64,000 nucleotides of DNA from Pedobacter steynii (GTDB lineage Bacteria; Bacteroidota; Bacteroidia; Sphingobacteriales; Sphingobacteriaceae): contig NZ_FNGY01000002.1 in assembly GCF_900103665.1 (NCBI RefSeq), positions 868,001-932,000 on the forward strand, written 5' to 3'. Within the stretch, counting starts at the first letter, position 1; each line of letters begins with the position of its first letter. Below, piece after piece: positions 7,789 to 16,524 of this stretch. The notes under the pieces are model-generated. The model was not told where the DNA came from and did no database searches. It saw only the letters and a list, made by a program, of their open reading frames with translations. The translations under genes and the position numbers were made by a program.

Positions 7789-8174
7789 TTCGATTGTATG
7801 AGGTCCCATAAGTTACCATAAAGATCTTCAAAAACGGCCATCGTTCCGTAATCTTCTTCCTTCGGTGGTCTTATGAAATTGATCCCGTTATTGGTCATGT
7901 CCTGATAATCTCTCCAGAAATCATCTGTGTAGAGGAAGAGGAATACGCGTCCGCCCGTTTGGTTTCCAATCCGGCTTTTCTGTTCCTCATTCGCTGCTTT
8001 TGCCAGTAAAAGGCCGGATTGCGGAGATCCGGGAGGGGCAATCCTTACCCAGCGCTTTGTTGGACTTTGAACAGTATCTTCCAATAGTGTGAAATGAAGC
8101 TTTTGCGTATAGAACGCAATGGCTTCATCATAATCGGCAACAACCAGTGCCATATATCCAATCTGTTGTTTCAT
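7785..8174 (-). CDS. VOC (glyoxalase/bleomycin-resistance fold) protein
   Basis: 129 residues from ATG at 8174; the longer frame to 8195 would need a TTG. One beta-alpha-beta-beta-beta VOC module pair is visible: IGYMALVVADYDEAIAFYTQKL at the N-terminus and INFIRPPKEEDYGTMAVFEDLYGNLWDLIQ at the C-terminus, with the usual metal-ligand Glu in the last strand. The substrate is unknown; members include glyoxalases, dioxygenases and antibiotic-binding proteins. It is translationally coupled (ATGA) to the Fur-family gene, so it belongs to the metal-resistance transcription unit, although a direct role in metal handling is not evident. Confidence 0.8.
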   Translation of the reverse strand: MKQQIGYMALVVADYDEAIAFYTQKLHFTLLEDTVQSPTKRWVRIAPPGSPQSGLLLAKAANEEQKSRIGNQTGGRVFLFLYTDDFWRDYQDMTNNGINFIRPPKEEDYGTMAVFEDLYGNLWDLIQSK

Positions 8175-8198
8175 TTGCTTATGATTAATTGTCAAATG

Positions 8199-8219
8199 GA
8201 ACCCGTTGATGTCGGGTTC
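8199..8219 (-). promoter_or_regulatory. Intercistronic hairpin between adaptor and VOC genes
   Basis: GAACCCG (8199-8205) and CGGGTTC (8213-8219) form a perfect 7-bp stem with a 7-base loop in the 55-base gap between the adaptor stop and the VOC start. No T-tract follows, so it may stabilise or process the message or act as a weak terminator. Confidence 0.4.
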
Positions 8220-8229
8220 ATCTGATCCG

Positions 8230-9474
8230 TTAATGGCTGTGTTCTGATGGGCCTGAAGATTTTGATTGCAGGTAAAATGCTCCTTTGGTAACCAAACGCG
8301 TGTTTGCAGGCAATTTTTCCAGCGGAGTGATGTTGATATAACCCAGTTCTGAAACTCCGGTAACCACTTCTACTTTTTTGAAATGTGTGCCATGGCCAGC
8401 TTCTTTTGTTCCTCCTTTTTCTTCCTCTTCTACAATGAAGATATATTCCTTGCCTTCTGCTTTGACTACGGCATCAATGGGCACAGCCGGAGAAAGCGCT
8501 GTTCCTACGCTAATCAGTCCGGTTACATACATTCCTGGAATCAGGTTGCTCAATGGTTTCGTGATGACGGCATGGACAATTACCCCCTTGGTATCGTCTT
8601 CAAAAGATTTGTTGATTCCGTTTAAGACCCCTTCAATCTGTTGGTTTTCCTGATTGGTGAGTCTGAAGCTTACTTTTTGTCCGATCTGAACCTTGAAAAG
8701 GTCTTTCTCGTAAACGAGCAGGTCTGCATGAATCTTGGAATTGTCTACGATGTCCATTAATGAAGTTCCCGGTTGGATGAAGGAGCCAGTGGTGACTGCA
8801 ATCGTACCTATAGTGCCTGCAATAGGGGCAATGACAGGGATTTCTGAAGTGATTTTACCAGAAGAAACACGGGAAGGAGAGATGCCCAGTTGTTGTAGCT
8901 GACGCTCCAGTGCTTTGATTTTAGACGATTCTGCATGGTAATTTGCTTCGGCAAGCTGGAAGGATTTTCCCGTCCCTGCGCCTGCCGCTTTTAGCTGCTG
9001 CTGACGTTTATATTCTGCATCTACAAAACTGAACCCATTCTTTGAAGAAAGGTAATCCTGCTGTAAACGGATCATATCCTGGTTTTCTATGACCGCAAGG
9101 ATTTGTCCTTTTTTTACTTTCTGGCCTTCCAGAACACTGATCCTGCGGATAATCCCACCGGAAAGGAGGTTCACCTTGGCTTCATTTTGTGGTGGTACGG
9201 CAAGTTGTCCGCTGGCTTTTACCACTGCCGTTAGGTTTTTCTCTTCAATTTTGCCGATCTGGATGTCCACGGCCTTCATTTGTTGTTCCGTTAATTCGAT
9301 CTCGTCGCTATGGCCTTCTGCTCCGTGTCCTTCCTCTTCGCCATGCCCTTCTTCTTTGGTGGCCGTAGTTTTTTCTGTTGATTTTTCCTTGCTTCCGGTA
9401 CATGAACCCAGGCTGATGCTTATGGAAATGGCGATCATAAAGGCAAGCTGGAATTGTTTTTTATATAAGTTCAT
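8230..9474 (-). CDS. RND efflux periplasmic adaptor lipoprotein (CzcB/CusB type)
   Basis: 414 residues. A lipoprotein signal peptide ends in the lipobox LGSC with Cys25. Residues about 30-60 are rich in His and Glu (GHGEEEGHGAEGHSD) and could bind metal. The barrel-sandwich and coiled-coil parts follow (LSGGIIRRISVLEGQKVKKG, then VIAPIAGTIG), typical of HlyD-type membrane-fusion proteins, and the tail ends SEHSH. It bridges the inner-membrane pump and the outer-membrane channel. The start lies only 4 bases after the stop of the RND-TolC fusion gene, so they form one operon. Confidence 0.92.
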   Translation of the reverse strand: MNLYKKQFQLAFMIAISISISLGSCTGSKEKSTEKTTATKEEGHGEEEGHGAEGHSDEIELTEQQMKAVDIQIGKIEEKNLTAVVKASGQLAVPPQNEAKVNLLSGGIIRRISVLEGQKVKKGQILAVIENQDMIRLQQDYLSSKNGFSFVDAEYKRQQQLKAAGAGTGKSFQLAEANYHAESSKIKALERQLQQLGISPSRVSSGKITSEIPVIAPIAGTIGTIAVTTGSFIQPGTSLMDIVDNSKIHADLLVYEKDLFKVQIGQKVSFRLTNQENQQIEGVLNGINKSFEDDTKGVIVHAVITKPLSNLIPGMYVTGLISVGTALSPAVPIDAVVKAEGKEYIFIVEEEEKGGTKEAGHGTHFKKVEVVTGVSELGYINITPLEKLPANTRLVTKGAFYLQSKSSGPSEHSH

Positions 9475-9478
9475 CTGG

Positions 9479-12400
9479 TTATTCTCCTTTGATAAATGCT
9501 AATTGAATGGTGGTTTGGTTTAATTGATTCAGGCTTTCCAGGTAAGTGATCTTACTTTGAACTGCCAGTGAAATGTTCTGGACGTATTCCATATAGCCGA
9601 TTTCGCCAAGGTCAAAAGAGACTTGTGCAATGCGCAACTGTTCTCCGGCCTGTTTTAATCCTTCAGAGGTGTAATAATCCACCGTTTGTTTGTTTTTCAG
9701 GTATTCCTGAAATGCCTGTTCATACTGGATTTCAAATTGATGCTGTGCATTCTGGTAGTCTGTTTCTGCAATCTGTGCAGCAATCTTTTCACTTTTTACT
9801 TTTGCCCGGCCTGCGCCATTGAATAAGGGAACGGCAACACCGAACTGAAGACCAGCAATCCTCGTTCCCGGCGTATAATCACGGTTCAGCTTTGCGGGGT
9901 CAAAAGACCTGATCACGAGCTGCTGACTATAACCAAGGGTGAAATCAGGTAAGGCCTTCGCTTTTTGAAGACCTATTTTTGCTTTTGCAACTTCAATCTG
10001 TTGCTGATGAAAGTCCATCAGCGGATTGCTGCTGTTGCCTAAAGTTTCAGCTACCTGAGGCGATAGGATAGGAAGGCTTTTTTCTGCAAGTAAGATCGGG
10101 GTTTTGGTATTCAGTAGTTGTTGAAGCTGCAATTCCTGGACCCTTAAGCCTGCTTTTGCAGCGTTCTTTAGCGCCTGGACTTCCTGATATTTGCTTCTGG
10201 CGGTGATGAGCTCCAGATTGGAAGTTTCTCCTGATTTAAAGCGGACTTCTGCTTTCTTAATGAAGTTCCCGTAAACGCTATCCTGAAAATTAAGCAGTTT
10301 CAGGCTCTCCTGAAAGTACAGGTAATGGTAATAGGCAATTTTGGTATCCCTGATGATTTCTGCACGGGTATATCTGGCCGACTGCTCGGACAGGGAAGTT
10401 TGCAGGTTTAGTACCTTTTGCTGGTTTTTGTATAAACCCGGCCATGCAAAAGTCTGGGTAACATTGATGGCATTGTCGTTACCTCCACCACTGGTGGGGT
10501 CCTGAGAAAGGGAAAATTCTGTCTTTCCGGGATCAAAGCCTGATTTTTGAAGCGCTTTGGCGTGTGCGGTTCCCAAGCCTGCGGATTTTAGTTTCAGGTT
10601 GTTGTGGACCGCCATGGAAAGAATGCTGTCTAAGGTAAGCGGGCTGGCATTGCTTTGTGCCTGAGCCGGGTTGTTTTGCGCCTGAGCCGGGTTGCTTTGC
10701 GCCCGAGCAGGATTGCTGTTTCCTGCCAGTGTAAAACTAAAGATCAGCGTAAGGACCAGGACTTTAGCTGATGTACCTGTTTTGATCTTTTTAAGCTTTT
10801 TGTCCCCAAACAAAAGGTACAAACAAGGCAGGACAAATAAGGTCAATAGTGTGGCGGAAAGGAGCCCCCCGATCACTACTGTGGCCAATGGTTTTTGTAC
10901 TTCTGCACCTGCGCTGCCAGACAAAGCCATTGGCAGGAAACCGAGAGAGGCCACGGCGGCAGTCATGATTACCGGGCGAAGTCTGACTTTAGTCCCTTCG
11001 ATTACCCGTTGATAAATGTCTGTCATTCCTTCTTCTTTTAGTTGATTGAAATATCCGATGAGCACAATACCATTGAGGACGGCAACACCGAAAAGTGCGA
11101 TGAAACCCACCCCGGCAGAGATGCTGAAAGGCATGTCTCTAAGCAATAAGGCGAAAACCCCTCCAATTGCTGAAAGTGGAACGGCGGTAAAGATGAGGAT
11201 CGTCTGGCCGAATGATTTGAAGGTCGCATATAGGAGGCCCATGATCAATAGCAAGGCGATAGGGACCGCAATAGACAGTCTGTCTTTGGCTTTTGTCAGG
11301 TTTTCAAACTGTCCGCCATACGTGATGTAATAACCTGAAGGCAGTTTTAATTGCTTGTCCAGGATTTGCTGAATCTCCGATACCGTACGTTCTACATCGC
11401 GTCCTTTGACGTTGAAACCTACATAAATCCTTCGTTTTCCATCTTCTCTGGAGATCTGGGCAGGTGCATTTTTTAGCGCAATGCTGGCCACCTGATTGAG
11501 GGGCACTTTATTTCCCGAAGGGAGAGGCAGGTACAGGTTTTCAATGCTGGATATGTTTTCTCTGAGTTCTCTTTCCAGACGGACCACCATCTCAAACCGC
11601 TTTTCTCCTTCGAAGATGACCCCTGCGGTATTCCCTGCAAATGCGGTTCTCAGGAGGGTATTGACCTCGGAAATGGTTAATCCGTATTGCGCGATTTTGT
11701 CGCGGTCGTATTCTACCACAATTTGCGGTAAACCGGTTACCTGTTCTACAAAAGGCTCATTTACGCCCTGCACCGGGGCAATTAAACGGGAGATTTTATT
11801 GGCTTGCTGGGTCAGGATATCCAGGTCTTCCCCATAAATTTTTATGGCTACATCCTGGCGGACACCCGTCATCAGTTCATTGAAACGCATTTGCATCGGC
11901 TGCGTGATCTCGATATTGACGCCTGGAAGTATCGATAATGCTTTTTCCATCTTCTCCGACATTTCTGCTTTTGAGCTGGCGCTTGTCCATTCTTCTTTAG
12001 GTTTCATGGCCACCATCATGTCGCCACGTTCTACCGGCATCGGATCTGTAGGGATTTCAGCACTTCCAATTCTCGTGACGACTTGTTTCACCTCAGGGAA
12101 TTGTTCTTTTAAGATCTTTTCGGCCTTGCCGAAAGTTTCCACCACCTGTGTCAGGGATGTTCCCTGTGACATGGCGATTTCTACGGCAAGATCGCCTTCT
12201 TCCAGTTGGGGCAGGAATTCTCCGCCCATCCGGTTAAAGACAAAAAGGGTGAAAACAAAGAGCAGTACCGCAAGGGCTACGGTTAGTTTCTTGAATTTTA
12301 GTACCAGAATCAGGGCCGGCTGATAGACCCTGCGCAGGGCATCCATGATTTTATCTGAAATATTGGGTTTATGAGTCGTGTTTTTGCTGAGGAATAAGGC

Positions 12401-13906
12401 CGTCATCATTGGAACATAAGTCATAGACAGGATGAAGGCACCTACAATGGCAAACACAACGGTTTGGGCCATGGGTTTAAACATTTTTCCTTCTATACCT
12501 ACCAAAGATAACAGCGGAAGGTAAACGATCAGGATGATGATTTCGCCAAAGGCGGCACTGTTTCTGATTTTAGAAGAAGCGGTATAGACTTCTTCGTCCA
12601 TTTGTGGCTGGGTTAAAGGCATGGCATCATTGCCTGTATTTCTTGCGCTAAGCCGGAATATAATGGCTTCCACAATGATAACCGCACCATCTACAATGAG
12701 TCCGAAATCGATGGCACCAAGGCTCATCAGGTTTCCGGAAACACCAAAGAGCCGCATCATTGCAAAGGCGAATAGCATGGACAGGGGGATTACAGAAGCA
12801 ACGACCAAACCTGCTCTCCAGTTGCCGAGTAAGAGTAAAAGTACAAAAATTACGATCAGGGCTCCTTCAATCAGGTTTTTCTGAACTGTACTGATCGATC
12901 TGCCCACCAGCTCTGTCCGGTCGATGAAAGGCTCGATAACCACACCTTCCGGAAGTGATTTTTGAATCTGAACGATCCTTTGTTTCACGTGTTTGATCAC
13001 TTCATTGAAGTTTTCTCCCTTTAACATGAGCGTGATTCCCGCCACAACTTCGCCTTCACCATCGCGGGTAACGGCACCGTATCTGGTCGCTGTTCCAAAC
13101 TGAACGGTTGCGACATCACGGATCAGGATGGGTACTCCACCCATATTTTTAACGACAATCCTTTCAATATCAGCCAGATTTTTCACCTGACCTACACCGC
13201 GGATGGTATAGGAATTACTTTGCTGCTCGATATAAGAACCTCCGGTGTTTTCATTGTTGTTTTCCAGTGCTTTATAGATGTCGGCAATGGTAATATTGAG
13301 AGAATTGAGCTTGTCGTTGTCGAGGGCGATTTCGTATTGTTTGACATATCCGCCCCATCCGCTCACCTCGGCTACGCCTTTGGTCCCGGCCAGTTGTGTC
13401 CGGACTACCCAGTCTTGTAAAGTCCTGAGGTCTGTGGCCGAATACTTTTTCTCATATCCTTTTTTGGTATGAAGTACATATTGGTAAATCTCTCCCAGTC
13501 CGGTGGTAATGGGGGCAAGGGTGGGGGAAGCCAGGCCTTTCGGGATATTGGCTTCTGCTTCTTTTAATTGGGCGCCTACCTGTTGCCTGGCCCAGTAAAT
13601 GTCGGTTTCATCCTCAAAAACGATGGTGATCACCGAAATTCCTGATCTGGAGATGGATCGTTTCTCGATCACTTCCGGAATATTGGCCATGGCCAGCTCT
13701 ATCGGAGCGGTAATGAATTGTTCCACCTCCTGAGCGCCCAGACTTGGGGCCTGGGTAATGATCTGAACCTGGTTGTTCGTGATGTCTGGAACTGCATCAA
13801 TAGGGAGTTTTGTTAAGGAATAAATGCCCCAGATGATGAGGGAGAGGGTCATTAAACCTATTGCTAGTTTATTCTTTATAGAGAAATAAATAATCTTATC
13901 AAACAT
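9479..13906 (-). CDS. CzcA-type heavy-metal RND pump fused to a TolC-like outer-membrane factor
   Basis: 1475 residues. Residues 1 to about 1035 form a complete HME-RND permease: N-terminal helix, two periplasmic loops and the TM4 motif DFGLIVDGAVIIVE, which is of the CzcA (divalent cation) type rather than the Cu/Ag type. After LKKIKTG a hydrophobic stretch (VLVLTLIFSFTLAG) followed by ARAQ looks like a retained signal peptide near 1045-1065. Three 7-residue repeats of NPAQAQ type follow (DNA 10659-10721), then a CzcC/TolC-like domain (about 1085-1475) rich in Gln/Ala coiled-coil helices. Proteins of this fused size are common in Bacteroidota. Whether the chain is cut at the internal site is unknown. 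Confidence 0.9.
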   Translation of the reverse strand: MFDKIIYFSIKNKLAIGLMTLSLIIWGIYSLTKLPIDAVPDITNNQVQIITQAPSLGAQEVEQFITAPIELAMANIPEVIEKRSISRSGISVITIVFEDETDIYWARQQVGAQLKEAEANIPKGLASPTLAPITTGLGEIYQYVLHTKKGYEKKYSATDLRTLQDWVVRTQLAGTKGVAEVSGWGGYVKQYEIALDNDKLNSLNITIADIYKALENNNENTGGSYIEQQSNSYTIRGVGQVKNLADIERIVVKNMGGVPILIRDVATVQFGTATRYGAVTRDGEGEVVAGITLMLKGENFNEVIKHVKQRIVQIQKSLPEGVVIEPFIDRTELVGRSISTVQKNLIEGALIVIFVLLLLLGNWRAGLVVASVIPLSMLFAFAMMRLFGVSGNLMSLGAIDFGLIVDGAVIIVEAIIFRLSARNTGNDAMPLTQPQMDEEVYTASSKIRNSAAFGEIIILIVYLPLLSLVGIEGKMFKPMAQTVVFAIVGAFILSMTYVPMMTALFLSKNTTHKPNISDKIMDALRRVYQPALILVLKFKKLTVALAVLLFVFTLFVFNRMGGEFLPQLEEGDLAVEIAMSQGTSLTQVVETFGKAEKILKEQFPEVKQVVTRIGSAEIPTDPMPVERGDMMVAMKPKEEWTSASSKAEMSEKMEKALSILPGVNIEITQPMQMRFNELMTGVRQDVAIKIYGEDLDILTQQANKISRLIAPVQGVNEPFVEQVTGLPQIVVEYDRDKIAQYGLTISEVNTLLRTAFAGNTAGVIFEGEKRFEMVVRLERELRENISSIENLYLPLPSGNKVPLNQVASIALKNAPAQISREDGKRRIYVGFNVKGRDVERTVSEIQQILDKQLKLPSGYYITYGGQFENLTKAKDRLSIAVPIALLLIMGLLYATFKSFGQTILIFTAVPLSAIGGVFALLLRDMPFSISAGVGFIALFGVAVLNGIVLIGYFNQLKEEGMTDIYQRVIEGTKVRLRPVIMTAAVASLGFLPMALSGSAGAEVQKPLATVVIGGLLSATLLTLFVLPCLYLLFGDKKLKKIKTGTSAKVLVLTLIFSFTLAGNSNPARAQSNPAQAQNNPAQAQSNASPLTLDSILSMAVHNNLKLKSAGLGTAHAKALQKSGFDPGKTEFSLSQDPTSGGGNDNAINVTQTFAWPGLYKNQQKVLNLQTSLSEQSARYTRAEIIRDTKIAYYHYLYFQESLKLLNFQDSVYGNFIKKAEVRFKSGETSNLELITARSKYQEVQALKNAAKAGLRVQELQLQQLLNTKTPILLAEKSLPILSPQVAETLGNSSNPLMDFHQQQIEVAKAKIGLQKAKALPDFTLGYSQQLVIRSFDPAKLNRDYTPGTRIAGLQFGVAVPLFNGAGRAKVKSEKIAAQIAETDYQNAQHQFEIQYEQAFQEYLKNKQTVDYYTSEGLKQAGEQLRIAQVSFDLGEIGYMEYVQNISLAVQSKITYLESLNQLNQTTIQLAFIKGE
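10659..10721 (-). repeat. Three 21-bp in-frame tandem repeats in the RND-TolC linker
   Basis: Units at 10659-10679, 10680-10700 and 10701-10721 differ at only a few bases and encode a 7-residue Asn-Pro-Ala-Gln/Arg-Ala-Gln-Ser/Asn repeat. They lie just after the signal-peptide-like segment at the junction of the two fused proteins. The near-identity suggests recent expansion by slippage. Confidence 0.75.
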
Positions 13907-13996
13907 ACGTTGCGTCTGTTTTATAGCCTGTTAAATGGCAGGAAATCCTGGCCATGAATAGATGGGTAAATAAATAAATCGGGAAAGAGAAATGAT

Positions 13997-14317
13997 TTAC
14001 ACCAACTGAGGCGGTTGCCAGATGTCGCCGGCGAATAAGATCACAGGAGAAATGGGCAATTCAGGATAATTGATTTCTTTTTTAAAGGGAGCGGCAGTTT
14101 GTGCGAGGTAAGCAGGACTGGTGAGCGCGAAAGCCTGACAGCTGCTGCAATGAAAAAAGGGAGAACAGGTATGCGGATGCTCTTCAGCATCGCAAGGAAC
14201 TTCTTTTACCTCATTGTATTGGGTTTCATGTGAGCTGAGGTTAGCTTCATCGTCACAGCATGGCCATACCGAAAGGGCCAGCACGCAGAACGTAAATAGA
14301 AAAGCTAAGTATCTCAC
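13997..14317 (-). CDS. Small secreted Cys/His-containing protein (DUF6660-like)
   Basis: 106 residues, GTG start at 14317. A signal peptide (MRYLAFLFTFCVLALSVWPC) is followed by Cys/His groups (CCDDEA, CDAEEHPHTCSPFFHCSSC) and a C-terminal WQPPQL motif. I associate this pattern with DUF6660, a family of short Bacteroidota proteins encoded just upstream of RND metal pumps; the name is from memory. The Cys/His content and place upstream of the pump suggest a periplasmic metal-binding or sensing role. A TAAGTTTG element ends 4 bases before the GTG, so the message is probably leaderless. Confidence 0.7.
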   Translation of the reverse strand: MRYLAFLFTFCVLALSVWPCCDDEANLSSHETQYNEVKEVPCDAEEHPHTCSPFFHCSSCQAFALTSPAYLAQTAAPFKKEINYPELPISPVILFAGDIWQPPQLV

Positions 14318-14321
14318 CTCA

Positions 14322-14329
14322 CAAACTTA
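14322..14329 (-). promoter_or_regulatory. -7 element of the RND operon promoter
   Basis: On the minus strand TAAGTTTG matches TAnnTTTG exactly and is followed by four bases and the GTG start at 14317. No clear -33 TTTG was found at the usual spacing. Confidence 0.45.
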
Positions 14330-14397
14330 TATAATTTTTTAAAGTATGGCTATATTTTCTGTTATTTTTTCATGAAGGATATAGAAACAGGGATGTA

Positions 14398-15468
14398 TTA
14401 AGGCGCAGGTAAGTAATACTTTTTCCTGAACCAGAAAGCAAGGTTGACCAGGGCAATCAAGGCCGGGACTTCAACTAAAGGACCGATTACGCCTGCAAAC
14501 GCCTGTCCGGAATTGATGCCAAAGACGCCAATGGCAACTGCAATGGCCAGTTCGAAGTTGTTGCCGGTAGCGGTGAAAGCAATGGAGGTACTTTTAGAAT
14601 AGTCTGCACCGAAATACCTTCCTGCAAAGAAGCTGCATACAAACATCAGGGCAAAATAAATGGTCAATGGAATCGCAATGCGAACGACGTCCATCGGGAT
14701 CTGAACGATCAGTTCTCCTTTCAGGCTAAACATGATAACAATCGTAAACAATAATGCGATCAGGGTGATGGGCGAGATAAAGGGAACGAACTGCTCCTGA
14801 AACCATTTCTCTCCTTTTAAGCGGATGAGGCCGTATCTGCTGATGATGCCCATGGCAAAAGGAATGCCCAGGTAAATGGCCACGCTTTCCGCAATCTGGC
14901 CAATGCTGATGTTTACTGCCAGTCCTTTCAATCCAAATAAAGGAGGCAGGACGGTAATGAACACATAAGCATATACACTGTATAATAAAACCTGGAAAAT
15001 GCTGTTTAAGGCAATGAGCCCGGCAGCATATTCCCGGTTTCCTTCCGCCAGTTCGTTCCAGACTACCACCATGGCAATACACCTGGCCAGGCCGATCAGG
15101 ATCAGTCCAACCATGTATTCCGGATAATCCCGGAGAAAGGTAATGGCCAGAATAAACATCAGTACGGGGCCTACAATCCAGTTTAATACCAGAGAGGTGC
15201 TCAATACTTTGGTGTCTTTAAACACTTCCCCCATATTTTCATATTTCACTTTTGCGAGTGGCGGATACATCATCAGGATCAATCCTATGGCTAGTGGAAT
15301 ATTGGTTGTTCCACTGGAAAAGGAATTGATCAGACCTGAAGAAGAGGGGATAAAATACCCGACACTAACGCCAATGGCCATGGCCAGAAAGATCCATAAG
15401 GTAAGGTAGCGGTCTAAGAAGCTCAGCTTCTTTCTTTCGCTGATTGGGGAGCAGTGATTTGCCGACAT
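14398..15468 (-). CDS. acr3: Arsenite efflux transporter, ACR3 family
   Basis: 356 residues with about ten membrane segments. Typical ACR3 features are the N-terminal [20 protein letters not shown], the conserved Cys in [13 protein letters not shown] (the residue essential for arsenite transport in the family) and [44 protein letters not shown]. It exports As(III), the product of the reductase encoded 4 bases upstream. It is the last gene of the ars unit; the small secreted protein of the metal operon starts about 80 bases further on. Confidence 0.94.
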   Translation of the reverse strand: MSANHCSPISERKKLSFLDRYLTLWIFLAMAIGVSVGYFIPSSSGLINSFSSGTTNIPLAIGLILMMYPPLAKVKYENMGEVFKDTKVLSTSLVLNWIVGPVLMFILAITFLRDYPEYMVGLILIGLARCIAMVVVWNELAEGNREYAAGLIALNSIFQVLLYSVYAYVFITVLPPLFGLKGLAVNISIGQIAESVAIYLGIPFAMGIISRYGLIRLKGEKWFQEQFVPFISPITLIALLFTIVIMFSLKGELIVQIPMDVVRIAIPLTIYFALMFVCSFFAGRYFGADYSKSTSIAFTATGNNFELAIAVAIGVFGINSGQAFAGVIGPLVEVPALIALVNLAFWFRKKYYLPAP

Positions 15469-15472
15469 CAGA

Positions 15473-15889
15473 TTAATGGAGGTTTTCGTTTACAAAGTTC
15501 TGAGCGTAGCTTTTGATCAGTTCGCGGACTGCTGCAAATTGCGCTTTGATTGCTTCTTCCGTACCTGTTGCTTTTGCCGGATCAGGAAAGTTGTAATGGA
15601 ATTTAACGGCCTGGGTAGGGAAATAAGGACAGTTTTCTTTAGCGTTATCGCATACGGTGATCACAAAATCGAAGTCGATGTTTACATATTCGTCGATGTT
15701 ATTGGACGTATGCGCAGAAATGTCTATTCCATCTGCTTTCATCGTTTCTATAGCCCTTGGGTTTACGCCATGAGTTTCTATGCCTGCGCTGTAAATAAGG
15801 GCTTTATTGCCTGCAAAATGTCTTAAATAACCTTCTGCAATCTGACTGCGGCAACTGTTGCCAGTGCACAATACTAATACTTTTTTCAT
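15473..15889 (-). CDS. arsC: Arsenate reductase, low-molecular-weight phosphatase type
   Basis: 138 residues from ATG at 15889; the longer frame to 15940 overlaps the upstream gene's end and would put 17 unrelated residues before the active site. The P-loop CTGNSCRS (Cys near residue 8) lies at the very N-terminus as in thioredoxin-coupled ArsC, and the later Cys pair of the relay is seen in [16 protein letters not shown] conserved FPDPA loop follows. It reduces arsenate to arsenite for Acr3. Spacing: 23 bases after the DUF6428-like stop and 4 bases before acr3. Confidence 0.93.
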   Translation of the reverse strand: MKKVLVLCTGNSCRSQIAEGYLRHFAGNKALIYSAGIETHGVNPRAIETMKADGIDISAHTSNNIDEYVNIDFDFVITVCDNAKENCPYFPTQAVKFHYNFPDPAKATGTEEAIKAQFAAVRELIKSYAQNFVNENLH

Positions 15890-15912
15890 AATGGTTTCCT
15901 GGTTTTTATAAA

Positions 15913-16488
15913 TTAGCAACATCCGGAATCCGGGCCACATACCGGTCCGTCGGAAGCAAGGTTGATCAATTGGATTTTAGGTTTAGTTTCTTCTTTTTTC
16001 GCGGCAGGAGCGCAGCATTCTTCTCCGCTATCGGTTGTGCCACAACTGCCTCCGCGACTGATGGCTTTGCATTGCGTGGCATCAGGGATGAGGTCGATAA
16101 TCAGGTTTTCTCCCGCGATGTTTAATGCGCCGGGATACATTTGTCTGGTGTCAAACTGAGAATTTCCAAACTCAATCTTTACAATACCCAGCGGGTTTAA
16201 GGGTAAAGTTTTCTCAACGAGCTGGACGATGGATAAGGCTTTGTTTACCTGCATGGCCCTTTCGCTGTCTTTTTCTGAAGGCTCCCAGAGCTGGACAATG
16301 ATTTCTGTCCAGGAGTTCATGACTCCGCCACAATCTACTGATACGATAGGGGCCTGTTTAATTTCTGTGATGTGATAAGACGCATCTACCCATTTGTCTG
16401 CTGCATATTGGAATTGCAGTGTCAGTTCCGGATGTTCCTGGAGCTTTGATTTAAAGCTTTGCCAGTTCATTAAATTGGTTGTATTCAT
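15913..16488 (-). CDS. DUF6428-like ars-operon protein with a Cys-rich tail
   Basis: 191 residues, no signal peptide. The core (about 1-145) has alternating strands and helices (WQSFKSKLQEHPELTLQFQY, PIVSVDCGGVMNSWTEIIVQLWEP). Residues about 140-191 are Cys-rich: SCGTT, EECCAP, VCGPDSGCC, eight or more cysteines in all, ending in CC. I connect this with DUF6428, which recurs in Bacteroidota ars operons; function is not established. The Cys pairs suggest binding of As(III) or another thiophilic ion, perhaps as a buffer or chaperone. It follows arsR, with its own copy of the putative ArsR operator. Confidence 0.75.
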   Translation of the reverse strand: MNTTNLMNWQSFKSKLQEHPELTLQFQYAADKWVDASYHITEIKQAPIVSVDCGGVMNSWTEIIVQLWEPSEKDSERAMQVNKALSIVQLVEKTLPLNPLGIVKIEFGNSQFDTRQMYPGALNIAGENLIIDLIPDATQCKAISRGGSCGTTDSGEECCAPAAKKEETKPKIQLINLASDGPVCGPDSGCC

Positions 16489-16491
16489 AAT

Positions 16492-16516
16492 ATTGCAATT
16501 TTACGATTGATGTAGA
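16492..16516 (-). promoter_or_regulatory. Putative ArsR operator/promoter, copy 2
   Basis: This 25-base segment matches the element before arsR at 21 of 25 positions, in the same orientation (shared blocks ATTGCAAT, TACGATT and TAGA). On the minus strand it includes TAAAATTG, a one-mismatch -7 element, 4 bases from the ATG at 16488. This indicates a second internal ArsR-controlled promoter between arsR and the DUF6428-like gene. Confidence 0.6.
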
Positions 16517-16524
16517 CAATTTTT

